A DNA stretch of 60,195 nucleotides from Ophiocordyceps camponoti-saundersi (nom. inval.) (lineage: Eukaryota; Ascomycota; Sordariomycetes; Hypocreales; Ophiocordycipitaceae): assembly GCA_003339415.1 (NCBI GenBank), contig PDHQ01000213.1:1-60195 (forward strand), read 5' to 3'. Below, piece by piece: positions 24,301 to 36,683 of the stretch. The position numbers and the translations under genes were made by a program. Numbering within the stretch: the first letter of the stretch is position 1; each line of letters opens with the position of its first letter. The notes beneath the pieces are model-generated. The model saw only the letters and a list, made by a program, of their open reading frames with translations. It was not told the origin of the DNA and searched no databases.

Positions 24301-27090
24301 TAGATAATATCCTTATCTACTTAGAAAATTCTTATTTTAATTATTAATATAAGGTATATATTATATTCTTATATTTTTATTAAGCTAAGCTTTTCCTTAA
24401 TCTTAATAAGTATAATTTTATTATTTATAAGGTTAAGTATTTAAGGTTTATTATTTATATTAGTAAAGAAATATAGCTAGATTTTACTAAAATCTTTATA
24501 ATTCTAAAATAGGAGGCGCTAACTTATATCTAAGGCGTATATAGTTTTCTTAAGTTTACTAACTTTTATTATAATTTTATACCTTACTTTTTAGACTTTA
24601 CGGCTTTTTTAGTTAAGCTTACGAAATATAGCGCGCTTTTTTATTAAACTAATAAATATTAGCTTACTTTTAATATACTTAAGTTTATATTTATTTTTAC
24701 CCTTATCCTTACTTAGTAAGATTTAAACTATAATATTATTATTAAAGCTAATTATTCTAATAAGGCTATTAGCGGGTATTTTTCTTAATTTAGCTTAAAT
24801 TATATTTTTTAGCTTATTATATATTATTTTAAGAAACTTTTATTTATAAAATAAAATTATATAATTTATAATAAAAAGCTTTTTATTATTATTTCTTACC
24901 TTAAAATATAGTTTACTAAGTTATATAAAATTATATAGCTATTCTCTATCTTTATAGATTATAAGGCCTTAGAGTATTTTACTACGCTTAAGGCTATAAT
25001 AGAATATTAAGCGCGTTAAGCTAAGATATTTATTTTTTTTAATTTCCGCCTTTAGTACTATCTTAGCGTATAAGCGTCGCGGCCTAATATACTCTCTTAG
25101 TAAGAATAAGATCGCCGCGAGATAGAGGAGTATTTTAATTAAATTATATAGCTTATATTTATCTACTTTTTTAAGTTATAGCTAGTTTAATCTAGCCTAG
25201 CCTTATTTTAGTTCTTTATAGCTATACCTCTTACTTAGGATATTTTAGCCCCTTTTTATAATAAGATTTTATAAGATTTTTAGTTAGAAGCTTTTTATAT
25301 TAATTCCCTTTATTATATATACTACTAAGCGGTTTAGTTAAGCGCTTAGAAGTTTCCGCTAAAAGTAAGTATTTATAAGTAAGTTATAAACTATTTTATT
25401 TTTATTTATAAATAGCTATAATTCTAAAGCTATTTTTAAATTTCTAAGTAAGAACTTTTAATTATTATACTTATTTAATAAATTTATAATTCTCTTATAA
25501 TAAGATATTTTAATAAGAATATTACCTTTATATTTCTTTAATATAAGTTTTACTAAAATAATATATTTATAGATATAGTATATTTTATTTATAATTATTA
25601 TTATTATAAAGATTACCTTAACTATTAGCGCTATTAAAAGTTATTTTAGCTACTACCTCCTCTTAAATAGTTTTAAATAACTTTTTAATAAACTTTATAA
25701 TTAAGCTACCCGCCGCCTTAGAATCCTAGCCCTATTTCTTAATAATTATTATAAATCGCCTATTAAAATATATTTAGCTTAAAGCTATAATATTTATAGA
25801 TATTAAGTAATATATTAAGCGCTTTATTTAGTACTAGTAGCGGTTTTATAGCTTTTTTTATAACTTAATTTCTAATCGCGGTTTTAATTAAATAAGCTAT
25901 TTTTAATCTACCTTTTACTATTTTACTAAGGTTAATAAGCTATTTTCTATAATATATTACTCTTAAACTAATAAGGGTATAAAATATATAAACTAAGAGG
26001 TATAAGCTATTTTTTATTATATAATCTCTTTTTTATAATTTAACTAATTACGCTACTTACTTACTTATTAGCTTATTTTAAATAATTAGGACTTATTTAT
26101 AATAAATTTTAGTTCTAACTGCTTATTTTATAATTTTAATATTACTTTTCTTAACTAGCTAGTAAAGGCGGCTGCCTCTATTCTTTCTCCGAAAAGCTAA
26201 GCTATAGCGTTTACTTATTTCCTTTATAATAATATTAAACTAATATAAGCCTTTATTACCTAAGCTTAGTAGCGGTAATAAGACTCCTTAAATAAGTCTT
26301 ACTAACTTATAGAATAGTTTTAAATTAGTAACTTTATATAGCTTAACTTTACCTATATATAGTTTAACTATTTATCTTAAAAGCTTAATTACCTTAAGGG
26401 TAAGTATAAGGTAATAGCTATATTAATACTGCTTATTATTACTCTTAATACGCTATTTAATATTTACTTTACTTTTTATATTAACTTTATTAAATATATT
26501 ATTAGTAATTTTTTACTATCTTAATTACTTACTAACTCTTAGCTAGATTTTTTTCTTTATTTTTCTTATAATAACTTATTTTTTAATAAGTATAAAGTTA
26601 AGAAAATCCTTACTATAAAAAATACTAAAAGTTAGCGCTTATAAGGCGGGATACCTTATTAACTTATCTTTATAAAATAAAAAAATTATATTATTTTAAC
26701 TTAGAAATTACTTAATAGCTTTAAATATTATATAATATTAAACTATTTTAAGTTTATATAAGGAGATATATATTTTTATAATAGCTTAAGGTAAACTTAA
26801 CTATATATTTATTTTAGCGCCTCTTATAGCTAATTATCCCCTTTAAGTAATTTTCCCTTCTTATCTTATAAATATAATATTACTTTTTTACCTCTTATTC
26901 CTCTTTATTTTTTATTTACTTACTTTTTTTTCCTCCTTATATTAGCTTTAAGCTAATATTTATTTTCTATACTTTTTTTTTATAATTTTTTATTATAATT
27001 AAATAACTTAAGAGATTATTATAGCGCTAGCTATAGCTTAGCGCTAATATTAACTTATAATAAATATATCTTTAGGTAAAGGAGGGTATA
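21400..27090 (+). mobile_element. Ty3/Gypsy chromovirus relic, RIP-degraded
   Basis: Domain remnants lie in canonical order on the plus strand. There is a gag zinc knuckle with CX2CX4HX4C spacing (about 22907-22950) in which the four ligand codons all read Tyr. A protease follows with the DSG triad read as NSS (about 23200-23270). RT has the APATF stretch (about 24229-24243) and the active box YLDN (about 24300-24311, one Asp lost). RNase H is near 24747-24780, with an integrase region at about 25400-26350. A chromodomain-like end sits at about 26640-26790 with Trp codons turned to stops. A purine tract TAAAGGAGGG (27077-27086) would suit a PPT. I could not find matching LTRs, so the outer edges are estimates. 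Confidence 0.68.
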
Positions 27091-27150
27091 TTTTAAAGCT
27101 AGGAGAATATTTAATATAACGCTAATAGCGGAAATCTTACTTATCCCGCT

Positions 27151-27180
27151 CCTAGGCCGCGCGCGCCGCGCGTAAGCGCT
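27151..27180. other. CpG-dense patch (CCGCGCGCGCCGCGCG)
   Basis: An isolated GC-rich run lies in AT-rich DNA just downstream of the Gypsy relic's purine tract. It shows CpG being spared where CpA is lost. It could be part of a lost LTR. Confidence 0.5.
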
Positions 27181-27528
27181 AATATAAACTTACTTTACTA
27201 ATATATAGTAGGGGGAGAGGATAAATATTATATTTAAATTTTAGGTAATTAGAGGCTAGGTAATATATATAAGTTAGTAAGGGTAGCGTATAGTAAAGTA
27301 ATAAGTAAGCTTAATATATTATATAAATTAGTTAGCGCTATAATTATTTAATAAGAGATATTTTTTTTTTTCCGCTTTTACGCGTTAATATTTACTTAGT
27401 AATTTATAATCTAAGTAGCTTACTTATATTATTATTATTTAAGAATCTATCGCTATTATTCCTTTTATTATTAAAAAGATATTTTATATTATAAGGCGAA
27501 AAAGTTAAGGCTAATAATAAGGGCGCCC

Positions 27529-27577
27529 TATTATTACTATTATTACTATTATTACTATTATTACTATTATTACTATT
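27529..27577. repeat. Tandem 9-bp repeat (ATTATTACT)n, about 5 units
   Basis: The unit ATTATTACT is repeated about five times in succession with no interruptions until the final partial unit. It is a minisatellite-scale tract in transposon debris. Confidence 0.85.
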
Positions 27578-28400
27578 AATATTATATTATCGCTAAGGAT
27601 ATACTATAAGTTAAGGTATATAGGGCGGGTATAATAATTATATTATTAGCGGCGGGGATAAGCGTAAAAAACTATTATTACTTAAGCGTAAAGGGGGCGT
27701 AAAAGTTAGTCGCTAAGCGCGGTATAATATAAGTAATAGCTAGTATAATTTATAAGTAGTTAATATAAGTAAGAAACTCTAGCGTAAGCTAGGCGCGCTA
27801 GCTAAGTACTTTTTTAGCGTAGGGGCGAGCAGGTAAGGTAATAGCTTATCTTTCCCTAACTATTATTTATAAGTTATAAATAGCCCGCTATAAGTATATA
27901 TTTATAATAAAAAGATATTTTTCTTAAAAGTACTATTTTCGCTATTACTTATACGCCTTATAAGCTATTTTATAATTATATTAATAATTAATATTATAGC
28001 TATTATAAAGGTCCTAGATATAAGGAATATATAAATATTCTACCTCTTATAATATAGCGATATTTTTATTATTTAAATCCCCTTTTATAATATAGCTACT
28101 TATCGCATAAGGTAATAACTATAGCTAACTAAATAATATATTTAGGCGGTAATATAATAAATAAATAGCTATAAAAAGCTTAGATAATAATAATAATAAA
28201 AAAAAACTATAAGAATATAGTAGCGGAGTAATAAAATATAAGGCTTAGAGAAATATTTACTTAGCGAGGGAAAATAATATAACTAGCTTAAGAAGAAAAA
28301 AAAAGGAGGAAGAAAAATTTTCTATATAAGGGGTATTTTAACTTATACCTTATATATATATATACTATAGCCGGAAATACTCTTTTCTTAAAATAACGGG

Positions 28401-28657
28401 GTATATAAGGAATTCGGGCTACGCCCGAATAGCTAAATTATATAAGGGGTGCTTAGTTAAATCCGCGTATATAACGGGCGCGGGGTATATATAAGTATAT
28501 ACGATTAGTTAGCACTATACGCGGGATAGGCGCGGGCTATATATAGACTATAACCCTAAGTACGTATACTATATATACTTTAGAACCTCTTAAGTTATTT
28601 TATATTAATAAAGTTAGCTTCTTATAAATGTTAAGGAGTGTAGGACCTTTATAATAA
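28401..28657 (+). repeat. LTR-like unit C, copy C1 (257 bp)
   Basis: This is a direct-orientation match to 54446-54700. Shared blocks include TTCGGGCTACGCC, GGTGCTTAGTTAA, CGGGCGCGGGGTATATATAA, AACTATAACCCTAAG and TAGAACCTCTTAAGTTATT. It opens TATAAGG(A/G)ATT and closes GACC/CTTTTATAATAA, similar to the ends of the 29.55-kb LTR pair, which supports an LTR reading. A TATATATAA box lies mid-unit. Flanks differ from C2. Likely a solo LTR or fragment. Confidence 0.65.
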
Positions 28658-29549
28658 GTAATATAATAAGTAATAAAAGATAGAGAGATATATTATTAGT
28701 AAGTTTTAAAATATATAAAATAATCTTATTAAAAATAAGCTAGTAGCTTTTTTATAAATAGAAAAGTAGAATAAAAAGCTATATTTTAAAAAATATAATT
28801 TATTATCTAATAATAAGCTATAACTTTTTTTATAAATAAAAAGTAAAATATACTTAAAAACTTATAATTATATATATAAAAGCTTTAAGAGAAATATTAT
28901 AAATAAACTTAGTTAAACTAACTTTTATTAAAGCTATACTTAACTAAGCTTAGCTTAATATAGCTTTTATAAGGTAAAAAAACCTTAGCTTAAGTAAGAT
29001 AAATTATTAAATTCTTTTTATTTTTTATTTAGTTAGCTAATTTACTAATATAATATTAATAAGCTTTAAAGTAAAGTTAGAAATATAAATTATATTTAAG
29101 TATAAGTTTTAAACTATTTTCCTTAAGATAAAATATAGTGTATTTTAGCCTTTTAGTAATCTAATAGCTTTAATAAAAAGAGGTATTTAAAAGACTTTCT
29201 TAATTACTTTTATTAAACTTTTAATAAGATTTAAATATAAGAAAAAGCTTAAGATAAGCTATAAACTTTAGTTTATTATAAGAAATAAATATTTAATAAC
29301 TTTATTTTTAAGTTTAAAGAGGTTTTTATAATTATTATTAAATTTATAAGTTAGGATAAATTTATAAAATTAATTTAATAATAATAATAAATATACTTAA
29401 AAAAAATAATAAGCTAAGCTGCTAAAATAATATATTATTAAAGGCTTATATAAGCTATAATTAAATAGTTTTTAAAGTTTTTTTAATTCTTAAGTACTTT
29501 TATAAATTAAAATTATAAAAGTAATAATAATAAAATAAAAGCTATTACT
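28658..29549. other. AT-rich RIP-degraded DNA, no gene seen
   Basis: TpA-rich sequence lies between LTR-like C1 and the small LTR element. No motif or ORF is recognised. Confidence 0.6.
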
Positions 29550-31326
29550 TATAAGAGATTAGTTTATAACTAATTATATCTAGATAAGAGGGTTTATAGC
29601 GGATATATTTAAGTTTTCCTAATAACGCTTAGTTATTACGTGGGGTATATAATTAGCTTAAGAGGGGGGCTTCTCTCTCCTTTTTTTTCTCTTTTTAATA
29701 GCTTTAATTATAACTTTACTTTAGCTTATTTTTATAATTACTATAATAAGACCTTTATATTAACTAAGGCTTTTTTTACCGCTAACTAAATATAAAAATA
29801 AGATTTTAATATAAAACGCTATTAAATTTTACCTATATTAAAGCTGCTTATAGCTTATTTTAGCTTTAATTCTTAGTTAGCTATTATATATATTAAATTT
29901 ATAATTAATAAAGCTATATTAAAAAGCTTAAGTCTTAATTTTATTATATCTTTTTATATTTTAATATTTTCTAATAAATATTCTTTTTATATATTATTAT
30001 AATTATAATTTTTTTTTAACTTAAAGCCTTTTTAATATATATCCCTAAGCTTTTCAGAAAGAGTTATAAAAAGCGCTAAGTAAGTTTTTCCTTAGTTAAG
30101 ATATATTAAGGGCTATTAGAGCCACTTAGAGAATATATTATAAGGTAAAAATATACCCTTTTTTAAGGCTAAATTATTATATTAGTCCGCTTATACTAAG
30201 ATTATTCTACTCTTATTTAGGCTATATAAAGAGCTATAAAAGCGCTTAGACTATAAAAACTAGCTATTAATATATATAGCTTTTATTAGCCTTTTCCTAA
30301 GCTTTAATAAAATATTTAGTTTTAAGAATATTCCTAACACGCTAGTTAATTTACCGCCCCCCCTTATAGCTAATTTTATAAATATTATATTTATAATTTC
30401 TCGCCCTTTAAGTATTATTAAGTAATAGCGTTATTATTATTATAACTAGATTAGTTATTTTAAGTATAATTATTTAAAGCTTTATAAGTAAATAAGAGTA
30501 TTAAGGTTAGGGCTAAATATAAGCGGAGCGGGGTAATTAAATATAGATTTAAATACTTTTAATTAAAGGGATAATAAGTAAAAAAATATATATATATATT
30601 ATATATTATAGCTTAGGTAATTTCTAGCCTTATTATATTACTTTATATAAGGATAGTCCTTATATAGCTTAAGCGTATAAACTTATTAGTAAATATATAT
30701 TATAATTATATTATACCTTAGCTTATAAACTAGCGCTAATAATATATAATAATAAATATTTAGCTAGCTTTATATTTATTATAATTAAGTTATTTTTTAA
30801 GCTTTTTATAACTAATATAATATTATATAGTTTAATATATTAACTATATAAATAAGTTTTTACTATTAATATATAAGTTTATATTTCTTTACTTTAAGTA
30901 GTGCTATAATTTTAAGCTTATTAGAATCTTTCTTATAAAAATCAAGGTTTAATTTTTTAAACTATAAAGGAGCCTTTTCGCCCTCTTATTTTTATTTTTA
31001 TAAAAGCTATTAAGCTATTAGCTAGGAACTATATAAAGCGTTAAGCTAGCGTAATAATATATAACTTTTATATCTTATATTCTTATTTTTTTAGCTAGCT
31101 TAAAAAGGGGGCTATATAAGGGATTAGTTTATAACTAATTATAGCTAAATAAGAGGGTTTATAATAGATATGTTTAGGTTTTCTTTATAGCGCTTAGTTA
31201 TCGCGCGGGGTATATAGTTAGCTTAGAAGGGGGGCTTCTCTCTCTTTTTTTTCCTCTTCTTAATAGCTTTAATTATAACTTTATTTTAGCTTAATTTTAT
31301 AATTACTATAATAAGACTTTTATATT
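29550..31326 (+). mobile_element. Small non-autonomous LTR retrotransposon relic
   Basis: Two direct repeats of about 212 bp (29550-29762 and 31116-31326) flank 1.35 kb. Both open TATAAG(A/G)GATTAGTTTATAAC, share GAGGGTTTATA and AGCTT/GGGGGGCTTCTCTCT blocks, and close AATAAGAC(C/T)TTTATATTA. The purine run AAAAAGGGGG lies immediately before the right repeat, as a polypurine tract should. The interior is too short for pol and shows no RT motif, so this is a deletion derivative or a TRIM/LARD-type element; a decayed gag is possible. Confidence 0.75.
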
Positions 31327-31548
31327 ATAAAGTATATAATATAGTTTAATTTCCTTTATAAAAAATAAAGTAAAAATTAGCTTTTAAGCTTATTATTATT
31401 ATTATTATTATAAAAGTTATATATTATAAATTAAGTCTTAAAAAGACTTATAATAAAAACTTTACTAAATAAAATTATAATTTTATTTTAAACTTTATAC
31501 CTTTATACTCTAAGTTATAAATTTAAATACTTATTTTATAATTTATAA

Positions 31549-33408
31549 TTTTTATATATTTAACTAATTTCGCGCTTATAGTAATATAAATATAAACTTT
31601 TTATTTTTATATTATAAGTAAACTCTGCTCCCTTTATTACCTTATAGCGATAGTAAGCAGCGCCTAAAGTAACTTTAAAAATAAGGGTAATATTATATAA
31701 GTTAATTATAATTATAAGATATTTTTACTTAGAATATAGCTTTATTTTAAATTATAATAATCTTAAACTTAAAAGTTTATTATATTTATTATTTTATTAA
31801 AAGCTAAGGTAAATATTAATAAGATTATTTTAAGAAATATTTTTATTTTTATATTAGTAATTATTAAATAAGTAGCGGAGTTTAAAAAAGTTTAAGAAGG
31901 CGCCCTTTTTACTTTAACTTTATTAATTAATAATATCTTCTTAGTTATTATATTTATAGTTTCCTTTCTTTTTTATAAGTTTAAGGGAAATAAAATTTCT
32001 TTAATATAAGCTATAATTATAGCTAAAACGCTAAAAAAGATTATAAAAAAGTAAATTTTTAAATAATATAAGTAATAGCTTATAATTTACTTTAACTTTA
32101 TCGCTACTTTATTTTAAATTTAAAGCCTTAAAATAATTATAATAAATATTAATTATAAATTTTATAAATAAGGCTAAGCTTTTATAATAAGGAAACTACT
32201 TAATAGTAATATTATAATAATATTCTAAAATATAGTTTATAAGCTTTAGTTTAATTTAAGGTAATTTTATATTATTTTTAAAAAAAAGTATACTTAATTA
32301 ATAAAAGTTATACTTTTATTATAAAAAAAGTATTAGCGTAAGCTTTATAATAAAATAGTAAGGAAGCTTTTTAAAAGAAAATTAAGTTTTTAAATAAAGT
32401 TTTAATAATATAATTATATATAAAAAGATATTATTTAAAAACTTAATAAAGTTTTTAAATAATAATTATTAATAATAATATAAAAATAAATTAAATTTAT
32501 AATAAAAGTATAATAATATAAGTAAAAATTTTTAACGCTAAATTATATATATTAAAAGTTTAACTTTAGTAATATTTTAATTATTATTAATTTAAATATA
32601 TTATTAAATATTATATAATAAAGCTATAATATAATAAATACTTTATTATTATATATATATAAAGCGAGTTTATTTATCTTATACCTTATTAAAAAAGATT
32701 ATATTATTATTTTTTTATTAAGGGTTTTACCTTAAGTAAAGTTAACCTTATTTTAAAATAAAAGCGGTATAAAATTAAGTAAAAAATATATATATTTCCT
32801 AATCTTAAAAGTTTATAAATTAAAACTCTATATATACCGCCTCTCCTCTCTTTTTAATATTAACTAGAGTTTTATAATAATAAGGGTAAAAATACTAAAA
32901 AGCGAATATAGTAATACCTCCCTTAACCCTTTTTCTAAACTTATCCGCGGCTTTATTATAATAGTCCGCCCGCTTTTTAAGACTAGCTATTATAAAGTTT
33001 ATTATAAAATAATAAAACTTTTATATATTCCTTAGCTATACTAATAAGGCTTTAATTAATTAAATTATTAAAGCTACCTTTATTAATTATAAAGATTTAG
33101 TTTATAATAATAATAATAGCTAAAAGAATAAGTAAGCTATATAAACTTTATATTAGACGTAGTTTATATATACCTTTACTATTATAAAGTTTACTTTATA
33201 GGAAATATTAGCTTTTTAATTATTATTTATTACCTAACTTATTAAATATATAAAGTGTTAAGTATAAGTAAAGTTTAACCTAAAGTTAAGGTAAAGCTTA
33301 AAAGGAGGGTTTTATTTTAAGTTTTTTAGTTTTTCCCCTTTTTAGAATATATATAAGATAATTTTAAGCTATATAAGGTATATTAGTATATTAATATTAT
33401 TATTATTA
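31549..33408. repeat. Repeat family A, copy A3 (inverted, ~1.86 kb)
   Basis: This is the reverse complement of A1, A2 and A4. It ends on the right with a short (ATT/TTA)n tract followed by the same opening block read backwards. With A4 it forms a large inverted repeat with a 508-bp spacer. Confidence 0.78.
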
Positions 33409-33916
33409 AATACTTATTTTAAAATCTTTAATATTTAATTAAATAATTTTTATCTTCTTTTATCTTTTTTCTTTTATTTTTATATAAGAAATTAACTTTT
33501 TATTATTTTCTTTATAAAGAATTTTTATCTAGCTACTCCCCTTATAGCTAAAGATCCCTCTATATATTAGTTTAAAACTTTATTTATTTAAAAAGTTACG
33601 CCTTTTAAGTATTTATCTTATTTACTTATAATATTCTTTTTCTCCTATTAAAACTAATTTTTAAGGTATAATTTATTAAGCTTAATAATAAAAAAATATA
33701 ATATTAAAATAATAGCTACTTTTTATAAATTATAATAAACTAATAAAAAAGTTTAAAAAGTAAGTTATATTTTAATATTAGTAAAAAAAGCTTTATTTTT
33801 AAATATAAGCTAGTTACTTATAAAGTTATAATTAAAATAAAAGTTAGTAAAAAAATAGCAGTTATTTAATATAATTAATTATTATTAAAACTATTTATAA
33901 GATAATACCCTTTTAT
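33409..33916. other. Spacer between inverted copies A3 and A4
   Basis: About 0.5 kb of AT-rich DNA with no recognisable gene. It contains the loop of the potential A3/A4 cruciform. Confidence 0.6.
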
Positions 33917-35790
33917 TATAATAATAATAATAATAATATTTATATACTAATATACCTTATATAGCTTAAAACTATCTTATATATATTTTAAGAGGGGGAA
34001 AAACCGGAAAACTTAGAGTAAAGCCCTCCCCTTAAGCGTTACCTTAGCTTTAGGTTAGACCCCGCCTATACCCGGCACTCTATATATTTAATAAGTTAGG
34101 TATTAACTAATAATTTAAAAGCCGATATTTCCCTTAAAGCGGACTCCGCGATAGTAAAAATACGCGTAAACTAAGTTTAATATAAAGTTTATATAGCTTA
34201 CTTATTTTTTTAGCTATTATTATTACTATAAATTAAATCTTTATATTTAATTAAAATAGCCTTAATAATTTAATTAATTAAAGCTTTATTAGCGTAGCTT
34301 AAAAATATATAAATATTTTATTATTTTATAATAAACTTTATAATAGCTAATTTCGAAAAATAGCTAAACTATTATAATAAAGTTATAAATAAATATAAAG
34401 TTAAAGTTAAAAAGTAAGTATTATTATATTCGCTTTTTAATATTTCCGCCTTAGCTATTATTAGTTTTTAGTTAGCGTTAGAAAAGGAGAAAAGGTAATA
34501 TATATAAAATTTTAAGTTATAAGTCTTTAAGGTTAGGTAATATATATATCTTTTACTTAGTCCTATACCGCTTTTATTTTAAAATAAAGTTAACTTTATT
34601 TAAAGTAAAATTTTTAATAAAAAAAATAATAATATAATCTTTTCTTATAAGCTATAAAATAGATAGATTTACTTTTTATATATAAAGTAATAAAGTATTT
34701 ATTATATTTTAGCTTTATTATATAATATTTAATAATATATTTAAGTTAGTAATATTTAAAATATTATTAAGGTTAGACTTTTAGCGTATATAGTTTAATA
34801 TTAAAGATCTCCGCTTATATTATTATATTTTTATTATAAATCTAATTTATATTTTCTACGCTATTAATAATAATTATTAAGGAATTCCGCTAAATTTTAA
34901 AATAATATTTTTTTATATATAATTATATTATTAAAACTTTATTTAATAACTTAATCTCTTTTTAAAAAGCTTTCTTATTATTTTATTATAAAGCTTATAT
35001 TAGTACCTTTTTTATAATAAAAATATAACTATTATTAGTTAAGTATACCTTTTTTTTAAAAATAATATAAAGCTATTTTAAATTAAACTAAAGCTTATAA
35101 ATAGTATTTTAAAATATTATTATAATATTATTACTAAATAATTTCCTTATTATAAAAGCTTAGCTTTATTTATAAAGTTTATAATTATTACTTATTATAA
35201 TTACTTTAAAGCTTTAAACTTAAAATAAAGTAATAATAAAATTAAAGTAAATTATAAGCTATTACTTATATTACTTAAAAACTTACTTTTTAATAATCTT
35301 CTCTAATACTTTAGCTATAATTATAGCTTATATTAAAAGAGTTCCGCTCCCCTTAAAGCTATAGAAAATAGAGGAAATTATAGCTATAATAGCTAAAAAG
35401 ATATTATTAACTAATAAAATCGGAGTAAAAAAGGCGCCTTCTTAGATTTTTTTAAACTCCGCTACTTATTTAATAATTACTTATATAAAGATAAAAATAT
35501 CTCTTAAAATAATCTTATTAATAATTACCTTAGCTTTTAATAAGGTAATAAATATAATAAATTTTTAAGTTTTAAATTACTATAATTTAAAATAAAGTTA
35601 TATTCTAAGTAAAAAATTTTTATAATTATAATTAACTTATATAGCGTTGCCCTCCCCTTAGGAGTTATTTTAAGCGCGGCTAGCTATTATTATAAGGTAA
35701 CGGAGGGAGCGGAGTCTGCTTATAATATTAAAATAAAAAGTCTATATCTGCGTTATTATAAGCGCGAAGTTTATAAAATATATAAAAGTT
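33917..35790. repeat. Repeat family A, copy A4 (~1.87 kb)
   Basis: It begins with an eight-unit (AAT)n tract, then matches A2 very closely ('ggggaaaaaccggaaaactta', 'cccttaagcgttaccttagcttta'). It ends at 'ataaaatatataaaagtt'. It is among the least eroded copies of the family. Confidence 0.8.
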
Positions 35791-36683
35791 AAAATACCCT
35801 TTTATTAAATAGGAAAAATAATAGCTAAATAAAATTTAAATTATAAATAAGAATTATTATATTATTTTCCTAACTTATTTTTAAAAATATTACTTTTTTA
35901 AGAAAGGAATTTAAAATATTAAATAAGTATAACTATTTAATTAATAAATAATTATTACTATAATATAATATTAGTAGCTTATAAACGGTTTTTTTAAATA
36001 AATTAGTTTTATATATACCTTTTTAGCTTATTTTTATTTTTATAAGCTTTTTTACTTTAGTATCTTAACCTTTTTATTTCTTATTTCCTTTTAAGCTTAT
36101 ATTTTATATTAATACTTAAAAAATATTATTCTTATCCTTTCTTCTTTTTTAAGTAGCTATATTATAATAAAATACTATTTTATTATAAAATTAACTACCT
36201 TATCTCCTTAAGATTTATACTCCTTTTTTTTTAAAAAAACTTAAGCTAACTAATTAATTAAACTTATTTAGCTAGCTTTAATAATATAGAAATTAGGATA
36301 ATAACCCCTAAGAATAAGATAGTTAAAAAAACCTAAGTTATTAATATTTAGCTAGCCTTACTACTTATTATAAAGTTTACTAGCTAGAATATAATTAAGT
36401 TTCTTAAGCGCTTTAAAAAAGAAATAAAGAATATAAATATTAAAAACGCTATAGTAATTTAATAGCTTAAAAACTATATTAATAATAAGAAAGAAATAAA
36501 TATAAAGATTTTAACTAAAAACTAGCTTTAGGAAATAAGTAAAAATATTATAATTAAATATTATAATATATTAAACTTAGCTTAGAAAAGTATTTTAAAT
36601 AAAATATTAAAAACTATAATATAAAAAAACTAAAAATTATAAAATAAGTCTCTAATTAAATTTAAACTTATAATTATACCTTT
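35791..36683. other. AT-rich RIP-degraded DNA, no gene seen
   Basis: This connects A4 to LINE copy B1. No ORF or clear motif is seen. Confidence 0.6.

Noticed and set aside
27529..27577. CRISPR-like array
   Set aside because: Simple 9-bp tandem repeat without spacers, in a eukaryotic genome.
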